From the NCBI GenBank assembly GCA_001777915.1, contig MFFN01000002.1:62001-126000 (forward strand): 64,000 nt of DNA, given 5' to 3'. The translations under genes and the position numbers were made by a program. Below the pieces are notes generated by a model. It did no database searches. It worked only from the letters and a program-made list of their open reading frames with translations, and was not told where the DNA came from. Of the stretch, positions 46,445-56,024 are shown one piece after another; position 1 is the first letter of the stretch; the number at the start of each line of letters is the position of its first letter. Source of the DNA: Candidatus Edwardsbacteria bacterium RifOxyA12_full_54_48 (GTDB lineage: Bacteria; Edwardsbacteria; AC1; EtOH8).

Positions 46445-49400
46445 ATGGCCTTAACTAAGACCTGGCAAAGAGCGCTGCTGACCCTGCCGCTGCTGTTTTT
46501 GATGGCCGCCGGATCGGGAGCCACTTTGCTGATGGAGGAGAACTTCAATTATTCAACCGGCCAGCTGCTGACAGCCAGCGGTGGCAGTTGGATAAACTTT
46601 TCCGGCCTGGGGTCCAATCCGATACTGGTCTCCAGCGGCAGTTTGACCTACGCCGGCTATACCTCGTCGGGCATAGGCAATAAGATCGACATCATCAACA
46701 CCACGGCAACCGCCGAGGACGACGGCCGCGCCTTCAGCCAGAACCAGCCGGTCGGCACGACCGTGTATTTTTCGTTCCTGCTCAACCTGACCGATACCGC
46801 CGGCCTGGCGGCCAGCAGCAGCACCACCGGGGATTACTTCGCGTCACTGGTGCCGGTAAGCAGCATCTCATATATCGGCCGGGTGTCCATCCGAAAGGGC
46901 GCGGCGGCCAACAGCTACAATCTGGGCCTGCGGTCGTCGACCACCAATGCGGCGGCCGTCTGGGCCTCGGCCGATCTGGCACCCGGAACAACCTATCTGG
47001 TTTTGGTGCGCTACCAGATGATAACCGGCAGCGCCAACGATGACGCCGCCCTGTTCATCAATCCCTCCCTGGCCGGAGCGGAGCCGGCGCCGGACATCAC
47101 CCAGATCTCGGCTTCGACCAGCGAGCCGGACAGCATCGGACGGATCGCCATCCGGCAGGGCAATGCCGGCACGCCCAACGCTTCGATCGACGGAATACGC
47201 GCCGCCAACACCTGGGATGACATCAGGGGCGTCTTGCCGGTAAACCCGGAGGTGCTTTCCGTCAGTCCCGTGAACAATGCCTCCAACGTCAATACCCAAG
47301 CGGTGATCTCGGTGACCTTCGACCGGCTGATGGACGCAGCCACCCTGGATACCGCCAGCTTCGCGGTGGCGGGCCTGAAACAGGCGCGCTATTACCCGGA
47401 TTCCATCCGCCCGGCGGCCAATAGCGCCGCCTATACCTTTTATGTCCAAGACAGCCTGCGCAAAAGTGACACCGTCACGGTGACCCTGACCACGGCCATC
47501 GCCGACACCGGCGGGAACCATCTTCTATCCCCCTATGTTTGGACCTTCCATACGGTTTTGCCGGATACCGCCGCCCCTCGGATAATCAGCACTGCCCCGG
47601 CCGAGGGGCAGATCAATGTCCAGGTCAATTCTTCGGTGGAGATCAATTTCAGCGAGGCCCTGCTGCCGTCCACCGTCGACACCGCTGCCTTCAGGCTGAC
47701 CGGACGCCGCATAGCCAGCTATGGAATAATGGCCCCGGTGCTTTCCAACGGAAACACCCGGGTCACCGTTCAGCCGTCCGACAGCTTTGCCTACGGCGAC
47801 ACGGTGACGGTGGAGGTCAGGAGCACACTGGCCGACTCCGCCGGCAACCCGGCCGTCGGCGACACCTTCTCCTTTCAGACCAGGAGAAATGCCAACCTGA
47901 CCATATTCGACATCCAGTACACCAGCGATCCCTCGGGCAATTCGCCCTACAGCGGGCAGAACATCACCGTCAGCGGGGTGGTCACCGGTGTGGTGCGGGT
48001 GGGCAACAGCAAGGGGATGTATTTCATCCAGGACGGCACCGGCCCCTGGAACGGGGTCTACTGCTACGACCGGGACCGTTTCCCCGAGGAGGGTGATTCG
48101 GTGCTGGTCAGCGGCACGGTCATCGAATATTTCGGACTGACAGAGATCTCGCCGGTCAGCGGCTTCCAGCTGCTCAAGAAAGGCACCCTGGTGCCGGAGC
48201 CGGTGGTCCTGCCCACCGACAGTTTCTCCAGCAACAATCCCAATGCCGAGGCCTACGAGGGGGTGCTGGTGGCCACCAACCGGGTGAGTGTCACCAGCCT
48301 GCCCAACAGCTATTTTGAATGGAATGTCACCGACGGCAGCGGCCCCTGCATCATGGACGATTTCCTTGATTCTCTTTCTCACATGGGCTATACCCCGGCC
48401 ATCGGCGACAGCCTGATCCGGGTACAGGGCATCCTGCATGCCTCTTTCGGCTGGAAGATCGAGCATCGCTTCCCCCGGGATATCGTACAATTCAAGCCGG
48501 TTAAGATGCTTTCCTCGCTGCCGGCCCAGGGCAACATCAATGTTCCCACCCAGGTGGGCATCCGGTTGAATTTCGACAAGCCGCTGGATCCGGCCACGGT
48601 AGTTGCCGCAAACTTTTCGGTTAACGGAAGCAGTTCGGCGGCCCATGATCTCTCCTTAAGTTACAACAGCGCCGATTATTCCATCAGGCTAATCCCCACG
48701 GCCGCCTTCTCGGCGGGTGAGACGGTATCGGTCTGGATAGCGCATTCCCTGCGCGACACTCTGGGCTATTATCTGGACGGCGATCAGAACGGTATTGCCT
48801 CCAATGACAGCCTGGACGATATCCGCTTCAGTTTTGTCACCCTTCTCAACCCCACCAGGATCTCCCAGGTGCAAAAACCGGGCGCTGACGGTTTCACCCC
48901 GCTATTGGAAGGGCAGACGGTGACGGTGGAGGGGATAGTCAGCGGCCCGGACATGTATTTCACCAGCTCCACCGCCAGCACCGCCAGCTGGTATCTGGAC
49001 GACGGCACCGGCGGAGTGAATGTTTACGGCGGCACCAAGGGCCAGTTCGTGCTGGGCCGCCGGGCGGTGGTCACCGGCCGGGTGACGGAATACAACGGGG
49101 TCACCGAGGTGGCCAGCACCGCAGCCCAGATCGCAATGTGGGACTGGGCCGACCAGCCGGCCACCCCCCGGGCCATGGTCTACAACCAGCTGCTGGGCGA
49201 GAGCATCGAGGGCCACTTGGCCTCGGTGGAGGGCACCATCAGCGGCATCCCGGCCTATGCCGGAGGCGGATATAATATGGTGGTCCGCAACGGCAACGCC
49301 CCCCTGGCGGTCCGGATCGCCGAGATCAGCGGATTTGACATGAGCCCGATGACCTACGGCGCCAAGGTCAGGGTTACCGGGATAGTCTCGCAATACGACA

Positions 49401-49831
49401 AGGAGTCCCCTTACAACAGCGGCTACCAGCTGGTTCCCAGGTTCGCCCAGGATTATTATTACAACGGGGTGCTGTATCCGCCCGACATCGAGATCCTGGT
49501 TGATTCCACCGCGGCTTCGGCTTCCTCCCAGATCGTTTCGGTCAAGCCCAACCCGTTCTCGCCGGAATGGGGGGAGGTGGGGGTCATCGAAATCAACGCC
49601 CCGGATACCGATCACCTGACTCTGCGGATATACGATCTGAAGGGACGGCTGGTGAAGACCTGCCTGAACAATGTCCCCGGCGGGCATCAATACTATTACT
49701 GGAACGGGACCGATAATTCCAACCGCCGGGCCGACATCGGTATGTATATCGCCCACCTGAGAAGCGTCACCGCCCAAGGGGCCATCTCCGACAAAACCAA
49801 GATAGTCGTGCTGGGCACGCCATTGAAATGA
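46445..49831 (+). CDS. Giant secreted Ig/OB-fold protein with T9SS-like C-terminal domain
   Basis: A 1,128-residue exported protein. Signal peptide 1-26; a beta-sandwich N-terminal region (to about 250). Three SbsA/Big_5-type Ig domains begin near 266, 375 and 700 with the signature S-P-x-N...V...I-x-V-x-F (for example VLSVSPVNNASNVN). Two OB-fold blocks with VTVEGIVSG-type strands lie near 485-600 and 810-930. The C-terminal FlgD-Ig domain (VKPNPFSPEWGE, LTLRIYDLKGRLVKT) is near 1040-1128. It is related in its OB and C-terminal parts to the product of 40647. Its stop overlaps the ATG at 49828. Likely a surface protein with a ligand or nucleic-acid interaction role. Confidence 0.85.
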   Translation: MALTKTWQRALLTLPLLFLMAAGSGATLLMEENFNYSTGQLLTASGGSWINFSGLGSNPILVSSGSLTYAGYTSSGIGNKIDIINTTATAEDDGRAFSQNQPVGTTVYFSFLLNLTDTAGLAASSSTTGDYFASLVPVSSISYIGRVSIRKGAAANSYNLGLRSSTTNAAAVWASADLAPGTTYLVLVRYQMITGSANDDAALFINPSLAGAEPAPDITQISASTSEPDSIGRIAIRQGNAGTPNASIDGIRAANTWDDIRGVLPVNPEVLSVSPVNNASNVNTQAVISVTFDRLMDAATLDTASFAVAGLKQARYYPDSIRPAANSAAYTFYVQDSLRKSDTVTVTLTTAIADTGGNHLLSPYVWTFHTVLPDTAAPRIISTAPAEGQINVQVNSSVEINFSEALLPSTVDTAAFRLTGRRIASYGIMAPVLSNGNTRVTVQPSDSFAYGDTVTVEVRSTLADSAGNPAVGDTFSFQTRRNANLTIFDIQYTSDPSGNSPYSGQNITVSGVVTGVVRVGNSKGMYFIQDGTGPWNGVYCYDRDRFPEEGDSVLVSGTVIEYFGLTEISPVSGFQLLKKGTLVPEPVVLPTDSFSSNNPNAEAYEGVLVATNRVSVTSLPNSYFEWNVTDGSGPCIMDDFLDSLSHMGYTPAIGDSLIRVQGILHASFGWKIEHRFPRDIVQFKPVKMLSSLPAQGNINVPTQVGIRLNFDKPLDPATVVAANFSVNGSSSAAHDLSLSYNSADYSIRLIPTAAFSAGETVSVWIAHSLRDTLGYYLDGDQNGIASNDSLDDIRFSFVTLLNPTRISQVQKPGADGFTPLLEGQTVTVEGIVSGPDMYFTSSTASTASWYLDDGTGGVNVYGGTKGQFVLGRRAVVTGRVTEYNGVTEVASTAAQIAMWDWADQPATPRAMVYNQLLGESIEGHLASVEGTISGIPAYAGGGYNMVVRNGNAPLAVRIAEISGFDMSPMTYGAKVRVTGIVSQYDKESPYNSGYQLVPRFAQDYYYNGVLYPPDIEILVDSTAASASSQIVSVKPNPFSPEWGEVGVIEINAPDTDHLTLRIYDLKGRLVKTCLNNVPGGHQYYYWNGTDNSNRRADIGMYIAHLRSVTAQGAISDKTKIVVLGTPLK

Positions 49832-49842
49832 AGGATGCAGAT

Positions 49843-50673
49843 ATGAAAAAGATTCTTTCGCTGACATTTATCCTGGCCCTGGCCCTGGGAACCGCCCGGG
49901 CGGCTTTCGAGGACTGGCAGGTGGGCATTCGGCCAGTCGGCATGGCAGGGGCCTATACCGCAGTGGCCGATGACATAGACGCCGTGAGGTGGAACCCGGC
50001 CGGGCTGTCCAGCCTGGACTCATGGCAGGCCTCGGTCTATGCCAAGCGGCTGTGGGGGGTGGCCGGCCTTACCAACCAGACGGCCAGCATCGGCCGCAGC
50101 TTCGGCCAATGGGGCGGGGCGGCCATTTCGGCCCAGCAGGTGGGATGCGACCTGGAGACCGACCAGACGGTGACCCTGTCCCACGGCTTCGACCTCAACA
50201 GCCAGCTGGCCTTCGGGTATAATTTCAATTTCTACCGGCTGTGGCAGGACCGCTTCGGCTCGGCCATGACCGTGGGGATCGACATCGGCCTGCTGGCCAA
50301 AGTTTACCGCAGCTGGAGGATCGGCTGCTTCGGGCATAACCTTAACCATCCCAGCCTGGGGAAATCATACCAATACGACCTTCCCAGCGGAGTGAGCATC
50401 GGGCTTTCCTATGCCCCGTTAAGCGGGGTGCTGGCCTCGGTCGAGGCCGGGAAGGATGCCGGCAAGATTACCAGGTACAAGGTGGGATCCGAATATGAAC
50501 TGTGGCAGGACAAACTGGCCCTGCGGGCCGGCATTCTCAATGAAGGCCAGCTGACCCTTTATTCCATGGGACTGGGGGTGAAGGCCAGGGGGATACTGGT
50601 GGGTTATGCCTTCGAGGGCGGCCACCAGGCCCTGTCCGGGACCCATCAGTTCGCCCTGGGCTATAAGTGGTGA
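49843..50673 (+). CDS. PorV/PorQ-like outer-membrane protein
   Basis: A 276-residue protein. The ATG at 49843 is preferred to 49828 because AAGGATG precedes it and a signal peptide (MKKILSLTFILALALGTARA) then starts cleanly. The mature N-terminus FEDWQVGIRPVGMAGAYTAVADDIDAVRWNPAGL is the PorV/FadL-like hallmark. The rest is an amphipathic beta barrel ending in F-A-L-G-Y-K-W. PorV proteins shuttle type IX cargo in Bacteroidota; several proteins here have compatible C-terminal domains, so such a role is plausible but unproven. Confidence 0.85.
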   Translation: MKKILSLTFILALALGTARAAFEDWQVGIRPVGMAGAYTAVADDIDAVRWNPAGLSSLDSWQASVYAKRLWGVAGLTNQTASIGRSFGQWGGAAISAQQVGCDLETDQTVTLSHGFDLNSQLAFGYNFNFYRLWQDRFGSAMTVGIDIGLLAKVYRSWRIGCFGHNLNHPSLGKSYQYDLPSGVSIGLSYAPLSGVLASVEAGKDAGKITRYKVGSEYELWQDKLALRAGILNEGQLTLYSMGLGVKARGILVGYAFEGGHQALSGTHQFALGYKW

Positions 50674-50678
50674 TATCT

Positions 50679-53213
50679 ATGAAATTAAATTATAAAATGA
50701 TAATTTTCATTTTGCTGGCGGTGCCGGTTCTGATATGCTCCGCCCCTGCCCAGCAGGTGGATTTTTATCAGGAAACGCAGGTCAATATTTTGCCGGATGA
50801 CACCCTGGCGGCGGCCTCCGGGGCACAGCTGGACCTGAACCGGGCCACCCGGGAAGAGATATTGGGCCTGCAGGGCATTCCGCCAAAGCTGGCCGAGGAC
50901 ATCCACACCTACCGCTTTGAGCGCGGGGCCTTCACCAGTTTCTACCAGTTGATGGAGGTTCCCGGGATGACCCCGGCCGAGCTTAAAAAACTACGCCAGC
51001 AGGTGGCCGTATTTCCCTCCTCTGATACCTCCAAGGTCACCAGATATATCGCCGAATTACAAGATAGGCTGGCCTCCGAGGAATCGCCGGGCTACGGGGC
51101 CGTCAACGAGTGGGAGGAGCTGCTGCTCCATCCCATGGACATCAACCGGGCCTCCATCGACCAGCTGCTGACCCTGCAGAATGTGTCGCCCATCGACGCG
51201 GCCGCCGTGGCCAGGCATATCAAATACTCCGGCCGGATCAAGGACTGGCGGACCCTGCAGCGCAACATAGACGGTCTGTCCCATTACGGCTTCACCAATA
51301 TGAGGAACTATGTGACCGTCTCGCCCCCAGAGGAAAATTTTTATTTTGACGGCAATTACCGGGTCCGGCTGACCTCGGACGACCGGCTCGATCCGGGCGA
51401 CGAGGATGACTTCCGCTACCAGGCGGCCTCGCTGAATTCCGCCCTGCTGGCCTTCGTCCCCGGCTCCGCCATTTATGATACCGTGACCACCGACAAGATC
51501 TTAAGCCAGCACGGCTGGACCGAGCCGGAGATAGCCCAGCTGAAAAGCCGGCTGCAATCCGAGTACGACCAGCTGAGATATGCCCGGAACGATCTGGCGG
51601 TACAGCACCGCTTGAGGATGGACCTGGGCGGGGATTTCAAGCTGGGGTATTATCATCAAAAAGAACCCTACGAGACCGAGGGCTTCACCAAGGCCTATGT
51701 TGCCCTGTATGACATGGCGCCAATAGACAAGCTTTTCCTGGGCAACTACCGTCTGACCTTCGGGCAGGGGCTGGCCATGGATAACCGCTGGTCGGCCGAC
51801 GAATCCATGGTGCGGCGTTTCTCCCGCGGAGCCGGGGTTTTCGGAGACATCACTTCCAACGAGGAATTCGCCCTGCGGGGCGCCGCGCTTCAGTCCAGCC
51901 TCTGGAACATCACGCCCTCCGTTTTCTTTTCCTCCGACCAGAAGGACGGGATACTGAACCGGGACGGCACGGTCAACACCTATTTCTCCCCGTCCCCCCG
52001 CTACCCCTGGTACCGGGACGTGTTCAACGAAAAGACCTACGGGATGAACCTGAACTGGGACCTCTCCGGCGCCATGTCCCTGCCGGTGGGCACCAGCCTG
52101 GGCTTTACCGCCTTTGAATGCAAGTACGACAAGCCCTTCCGGCCCGACCCCTATGAGCTGGACCTGCCGGGGGACGTGAACGACCTGTCGGATCCCAATT
52201 TCACCCAGCTGTGGTCGGGAAACGTTCGGGGCGTAAAATCCGGCAATTTCCGGACGGTGGTGGACAATCTTTCGGTGGAGGGGGAGCTGGCCCATCTTAA
52301 CGGTGGCGGTTGGGCCTATCTGTGGAAGACCCATCTGCAATACGAGACCCTGTACCTGCTGCTGCTGCGCCGCCATTACGACGTGGACTACGATAATCCC
52401 TATTCCCGCGGTTTTTCCGAGCAGACCAAGTTCGACGACACCATCCTGGAGAAGGAATACCGCCTGATCGACCCGGTCTACAAACAACTGGTCAACTATC
52501 CGGCGCCCAAGGCCGAGGACGGCACCTATATCGAGACCCGGTGGCAGATCAGCCGCCAGTTCACCATAACCCGGGCCTATATAGACTTCTGGAGAAACCT
52601 GGCCTACGGGCTGGATAATGTCCGTTTCCAGGGCGAGCTGGAATACCGTCCGGTTTTTCCCCTGCGCTTCAGGCTGAAACAGAAATACCAGACCAAATAC
52701 CTGCCCAAGAGCGCCGAGGCCACCAGATCCAACACCCGGGAGACCACCCTGCGAACCTTCTGCACCCTGACCGACCGCGATTATTTCAACGTGGAGCTGC
52801 GCTACGGCGAGGTCCGGCTGACCCCCTCGACATTGTACGGCAGCAACACCCTGATGAGCGGGGTCTATGTGGCGTCGAACTGGCAGCATAATTTCTCCCC
52901 CAACTGGGACCTCAAGGCCGGGATCGCCAGCTGGAGGACCGATGCCATGTCCCAGTGGATATTCGAGGACGCCGGAATAGACTTCCTGGACGGCGACGGT
53001 ACGAAATATTTCATATCGGTGTCCGACCGGCTCTCCGACAATCTCCAGGCCCGGCTCAGACTGCGGGGCAAGGATAGCCGGTATAACTTCAACAACATCT
53101 ACGGCCCGGATTATGCCTATTATTACACCGAATCGCCGGCCGAGGCGGTGCAGGATTTCACCGACCGGCGCGACCTGTGGAAGGTGGACCTGCAGCTGGA
53201 TTTCAGATGGTAA
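50679..53213 (+). CDS. Helix-hairpin-helix outer-membrane barrel protein
   Basis: An 844-residue exported protein. The start at 50679 is chosen so that the signal peptide (MKLNYKMIIFILLAVPVLICSAPAQ) opens the frame; it overlaps nothing essential upstream. Two ComEA-like helix-hairpin-helix modules follow: LDLNRATREEILGLQGIPPK near 50 and MDINRASIDQLLTLQNVSP near 150. About 600 residues of aromatic-rich strands then form a probable beta barrel ending in LQLDFRW. Helix-hairpin-helix motifs are known to bind DNA backbone, so this barrel could capture nucleic acid at the cell surface. The family is common in the FCB group but uncharacterised. Confidence 0.8.
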   Translation: MKLNYKMIIFILLAVPVLICSAPAQQVDFYQETQVNILPDDTLAAASGAQLDLNRATREEILGLQGIPPKLAEDIHTYRFERGAFTSFYQLMEVPGMTPAELKKLRQQVAVFPSSDTSKVTRYIAELQDRLASEESPGYGAVNEWEELLLHPMDINRASIDQLLTLQNVSPIDAAAVARHIKYSGRIKDWRTLQRNIDGLSHYGFTNMRNYVTVSPPEENFYFDGNYRVRLTSDDRLDPGDEDDFRYQAASLNSALLAFVPGSAIYDTVTTDKILSQHGWTEPEIAQLKSRLQSEYDQLRYARNDLAVQHRLRMDLGGDFKLGYYHQKEPYETEGFTKAYVALYDMAPIDKLFLGNYRLTFGQGLAMDNRWSADESMVRRFSRGAGVFGDITSNEEFALRGAALQSSLWNITPSVFFSSDQKDGILNRDGTVNTYFSPSPRYPWYRDVFNEKTYGMNLNWDLSGAMSLPVGTSLGFTAFECKYDKPFRPDPYELDLPGDVNDLSDPNFTQLWSGNVRGVKSGNFRTVVDNLSVEGELAHLNGGGWAYLWKTHLQYETLYLLLLRRHYDVDYDNPYSRGFSEQTKFDDTILEKEYRLIDPVYKQLVNYPAPKAEDGTYIETRWQISRQFTITRAYIDFWRNLAYGLDNVRFQGELEYRPVFPLRFRLKQKYQTKYLPKSAEATRSNTRETTLRTFCTLTDRDYFNVELRYGEVRLTPSTLYGSNTLMSGVYVASNWQHNFSPNWDLKAGIASWRTDAMSQWIFEDAGIDFLDGDGTKYFISVSDRLSDNLQARLRLRGKDSRYNFNNIYGPDYAYYYTESPAEAVQDFTDRRDLWKVDLQLDFRW

Positions 53214-53251
53214 CCGGAAAATATAAAAGAAATCATCCAAAGGAGATATAG

Positions 53252-54469
53252 ATGAAAACAAGAGGAAGAATAAAGCTGCTGCTGGCGTTAAGTTTTTTCA
53301 CCGCATTGGGCAGCGCCCGGGCCGGGCTGTTGGAATACACCCCCTATGGGTCGCCGGCGTCAAGTTATAACGCCCTGGGAACAGCTCTGAACCTAAAGGG
53401 GGTAGCCCTTCCCGGACAGGGGCTGCTGGCCAATCCGGCGCTGATGGCCGAGACCGACGGTCTGGAGGCCCAGCTTACCGCCGGCATCAACTGGCGGCGG
53501 GAATACCGTTCCATCGAGGTGTTCGACTCCTACGCCAATTCGGTCGGCCTTAGGACCACGGCCATCAATGATCAGACCGATTACAACCTCCAGGGTGCAG
53601 AGGTATCGTATGCCGCCAAATTCAGACAATTTCCCAAGACGGCTTTGGGTTTCGGCATCAGCCGGGAATACGATTTCAACTACCGGTTAAAGGCGGAGGA
53701 GCGTGATGCCTTTTATTACCTGACCAGCCTGTATGAGCAGGTCCAGGAGGGAGCAGTTTACGGATACAGCGGGGCCCTGGCGGTGAAACTGCTTTCCTTT
53801 TTTTCCGCCGGGCTGGGGTTGACCAGGCTGTCGGGTGATCCCAAACTCACCATCACCGAAAATTTTGAAGACCCGACATACACCGACATCGCCATTGGTT
53901 ATCAGCATAATTACCAAGGCTACCGTTTTTCGGCCGGGGCTTTTGGACAGTTGACCCCGCGGATCAACCTGGGGATAAGCTGGAAAAGCAGCGCCCGGGT
54001 GGAGGGCCTATTGTCCTACAGCGATAACGACACTTCCATCAGCCAGACCCAGAGGGTGGGGCTGCCCAGCAGTTACGCCATGGGTGCAACCTACCGGCCG
54101 TCCAACGAATTTCCGGCCACCGTCAGCCTGGAATATGAGCATACTCCCTGGCAGAATCTGGAGGATAACCTGTTCTCCTACGAACCGCTGGTCCCGGTGA
54201 ACAAGTATAGCTTTGGAATATCCCACCGCATGAAAAACAATCTGCCCCTTTATTTTGGAGTGTCCTTTGCCAACTCATATCGTTCATCGTCCATCGGGCT
54301 GGCCCGGGCCGGGTTCGGCACCGAGATATCCGTCTCCCAGGTCAGGACCGGGATCTCGGCCGGAGTGGGGCGCCGGACCTATAATTACGGCCAGGCCTTC
54401 GGCACCTCCAGCGGAACCACGGTTTCCGAGACCATGGCCGACCTGATGTTAACCTTTTCGCTGAAGTAA
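53252..54469 (+). CDS. PorV/FadL-like outer-membrane barrel
   Basis: A 405-residue exported protein with signal peptide (cut near 24, SARA-G). It has the LGTALNLKGVALPGQGLLANPALMAE block and a strand-rich body (GAEVSYAAKFRQFPKTALGFGIS, LGLGLTRLSG-type segments) ending LMLTFSLK. It has a good AAGGAGAT ribosome site and sits four bases before the nucleotidase gene. Substrate unknown. Confidence 0.8.
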   Translation: MKTRGRIKLLLALSFFTALGSARAGLLEYTPYGSPASSYNALGTALNLKGVALPGQGLLANPALMAETDGLEAQLTAGINWRREYRSIEVFDSYANSVGLRTTAINDQTDYNLQGAEVSYAAKFRQFPKTALGFGISREYDFNYRLKAEERDAFYYLTSLYEQVQEGAVYGYSGALAVKLLSFFSAGLGLTRLSGDPKLTITENFEDPTYTDIAIGYQHNYQGYRFSAGAFGQLTPRINLGISWKSSARVEGLLSYSDNDTSISQTQRVGLPSSYAMGATYRPSNEFPATVSLEYEHTPWQNLEDNLFSYEPLVPVNKYSFGISHRMKNNLPLYFGVSFANSYRSSSIGLARAGFGTEISVSQVRTGISAGVGRRTYNYGQAFGTSSGTTVSETMADLMLTFSLK

Positions 54470-54473
54470 GATT

Positions 54474-56024
54474 ATGTTCAAGAACCTCAAACTTATATTT
54501 GCGTCCCTGACCTTTCTGATAGCTGGGACCGCCCAGGCCAAGGAATGGCAGCACCTGATAATTCTGCACACCAACGACATCCACGGCCACCTGCCCCAGG
54601 AGGAGGCCTGGTGGATCAACCCGAACTTTCCGCCCCCCATCGGCAATGCCGCGGCGGTGGCCACCATCATCAAGGAGGAGCGGCAGCGGGCCGAGCAGAA
54701 CGGCTGGGGTTTTCTGCTGGTGGAGGGCGGGGATATCTTCCAGGGGACGCCGCTGGGAGAGTTCACCAAGGGCCAGGCGGTGATAGATTTCATGAACCTG
54801 ATGGGCTATGATGCTATGACGGTGGGCAACCACGATTACGACAAGGGGCAGGAGGTGCTGCTGGACCTGATCGCCGGAGCCGGATTCCCGGTGCTGGGCG
54901 CCAATGTGGTGGATTCTTCCAGCGGCCGGACCGTCGACTATCTCAGGCCCTACGTCATCCTGGAACGGGGCGGATTGAGGATCGGCCTCTTCGGCCTGCT
55001 GACCCACTACATGAGGGGCATGTCTACCCCGGAGCATGTCCGGGGCTTGGATTTTGCCAAGGAGTCGGCCACCGCCAAGCAGATGGTGGATTCCCTCAAG
55101 GCCCAAGATGTCGACCTGATCATCGGTCTGCTGCACACCGGCTTCCGGCACGACAAGGCCATCGCCGACACCGTGGCCGGCATCGACGTGATCATCGGAT
55201 CACACAGCCATACCGGGCTGCGAACCGCCTACGAGGACCCCAGGCATCACACCATCATCGTCCAGACCTTCGGGCATCTGACCACCATCGGGAAACTGGA
55301 CCTGATGATAGACCCGGACACCAAGCGGATCGTGGGATACAACAGCGAACTGAAGGAACTGTTCACCGAGGCGGTCCCCCAGGATACCATGGTGGACCGG
55401 ATAGTGTCCGAAAGTGCGGCCCGGGCCGAAAAGGGGTTTGACGAATCACTGGGAGAGGCTCTGGTGGACATAAAACGCGGCGGGGGCGATAAGGAGAGCT
55501 CCATCGGGAACTTTGTATGCGATGCCATGATGGACGCTACCGGAGCCGACATCGCTTTCCAGAATTCGGCCGGCATCAAGGCCGACATCATGAAGGGCGA
55601 GATAACCTACCGCAACATCTACAAGGTGGACGCCTTCGGCAATTACCTGGTGACCATGGATATGACCGGCAGCCAGGTGATAAGGGTTTGCGAGACTAGC
55701 GTGCTGGGCTACCATGCCATCTTCCAGGTGGGGGGTCTGCAGATGACCTACGACACCAAAAAACCGGTCTGGAAAAGGGTGGTCGGGGTTGCCGTAAACG
55801 GCCAGCCCATCGACACCGCCAAGGTCTACAAAGTGGTCACCAATAATTTCCTGGGGGCCGGCGGCGGCAATTACAAGATCTTTCAGGAGGGGGGCAATCG
55901 TTCGGATACCTATATCCAGCTGAGACAGGCCATGGTCGACTATGTCAAGAAAAGATCGCCCATAGAGGCCAGGATCGAGGGCCGGATAAGAAAAGCGGAA
56001 GGAGGCGGAGAGTTGCTCAAATGA
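54474..56024 (+). CDS. UshA-family 5'-nucleotidase (secreted)
   Basis: A 516-residue exported metallophosphoesterase. Signal peptide about 1-21. The catalytic dimetal motifs are complete: HTNDIHGHL (about 29), EGGDIFQGTP, VGNHDYD (about 119), LLHTGFRHD and GSHSHTGL. The C-terminal 5'-nucleotidase domain (about 320-505) carries NFVCDAMMDATGADIAFQNS and the FGNYLVTMDMTG block that binds nucleotide. Expected to dephosphorylate nucleotides in the periplasm or outside. It overlaps the next gene by four bases (ATGA), within the long secreted-protein operon. Confidence 0.93.
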   Translation: MFKNLKLIFASLTFLIAGTAQAKEWQHLIILHTNDIHGHLPQEEAWWINPNFPPPIGNAAAVATIIKEERQRAEQNGWGFLLVEGGDIFQGTPLGEFTKGQAVIDFMNLMGYDAMTVGNHDYDKGQEVLLDLIAGAGFPVLGANVVDSSSGRTVDYLRPYVILERGGLRIGLFGLLTHYMRGMSTPEHVRGLDFAKESATAKQMVDSLKAQDVDLIIGLLHTGFRHDKAIADTVAGIDVIIGSHSHTGLRTAYEDPRHHTIIVQTFGHLTTIGKLDLMIDPDTKRIVGYNSELKELFTEAVPQDTMVDRIVSESAARAEKGFDESLGEALVDIKRGGGDKESSIGNFVCDAMMDATGADIAFQNSAGIKADIMKGEITYRNIYKVDAFGNYLVTMDMTGSQVIRVCETSVLGYHAIFQVGGLQMTYDTKKPVWKRVVGVAVNGQPIDTAKVYKVVTNNFLGAGGGNYKIFQEGGNRSDTYIQLRQAMVDYVKKRSPIEARIEGRIRKAEGGGELLK

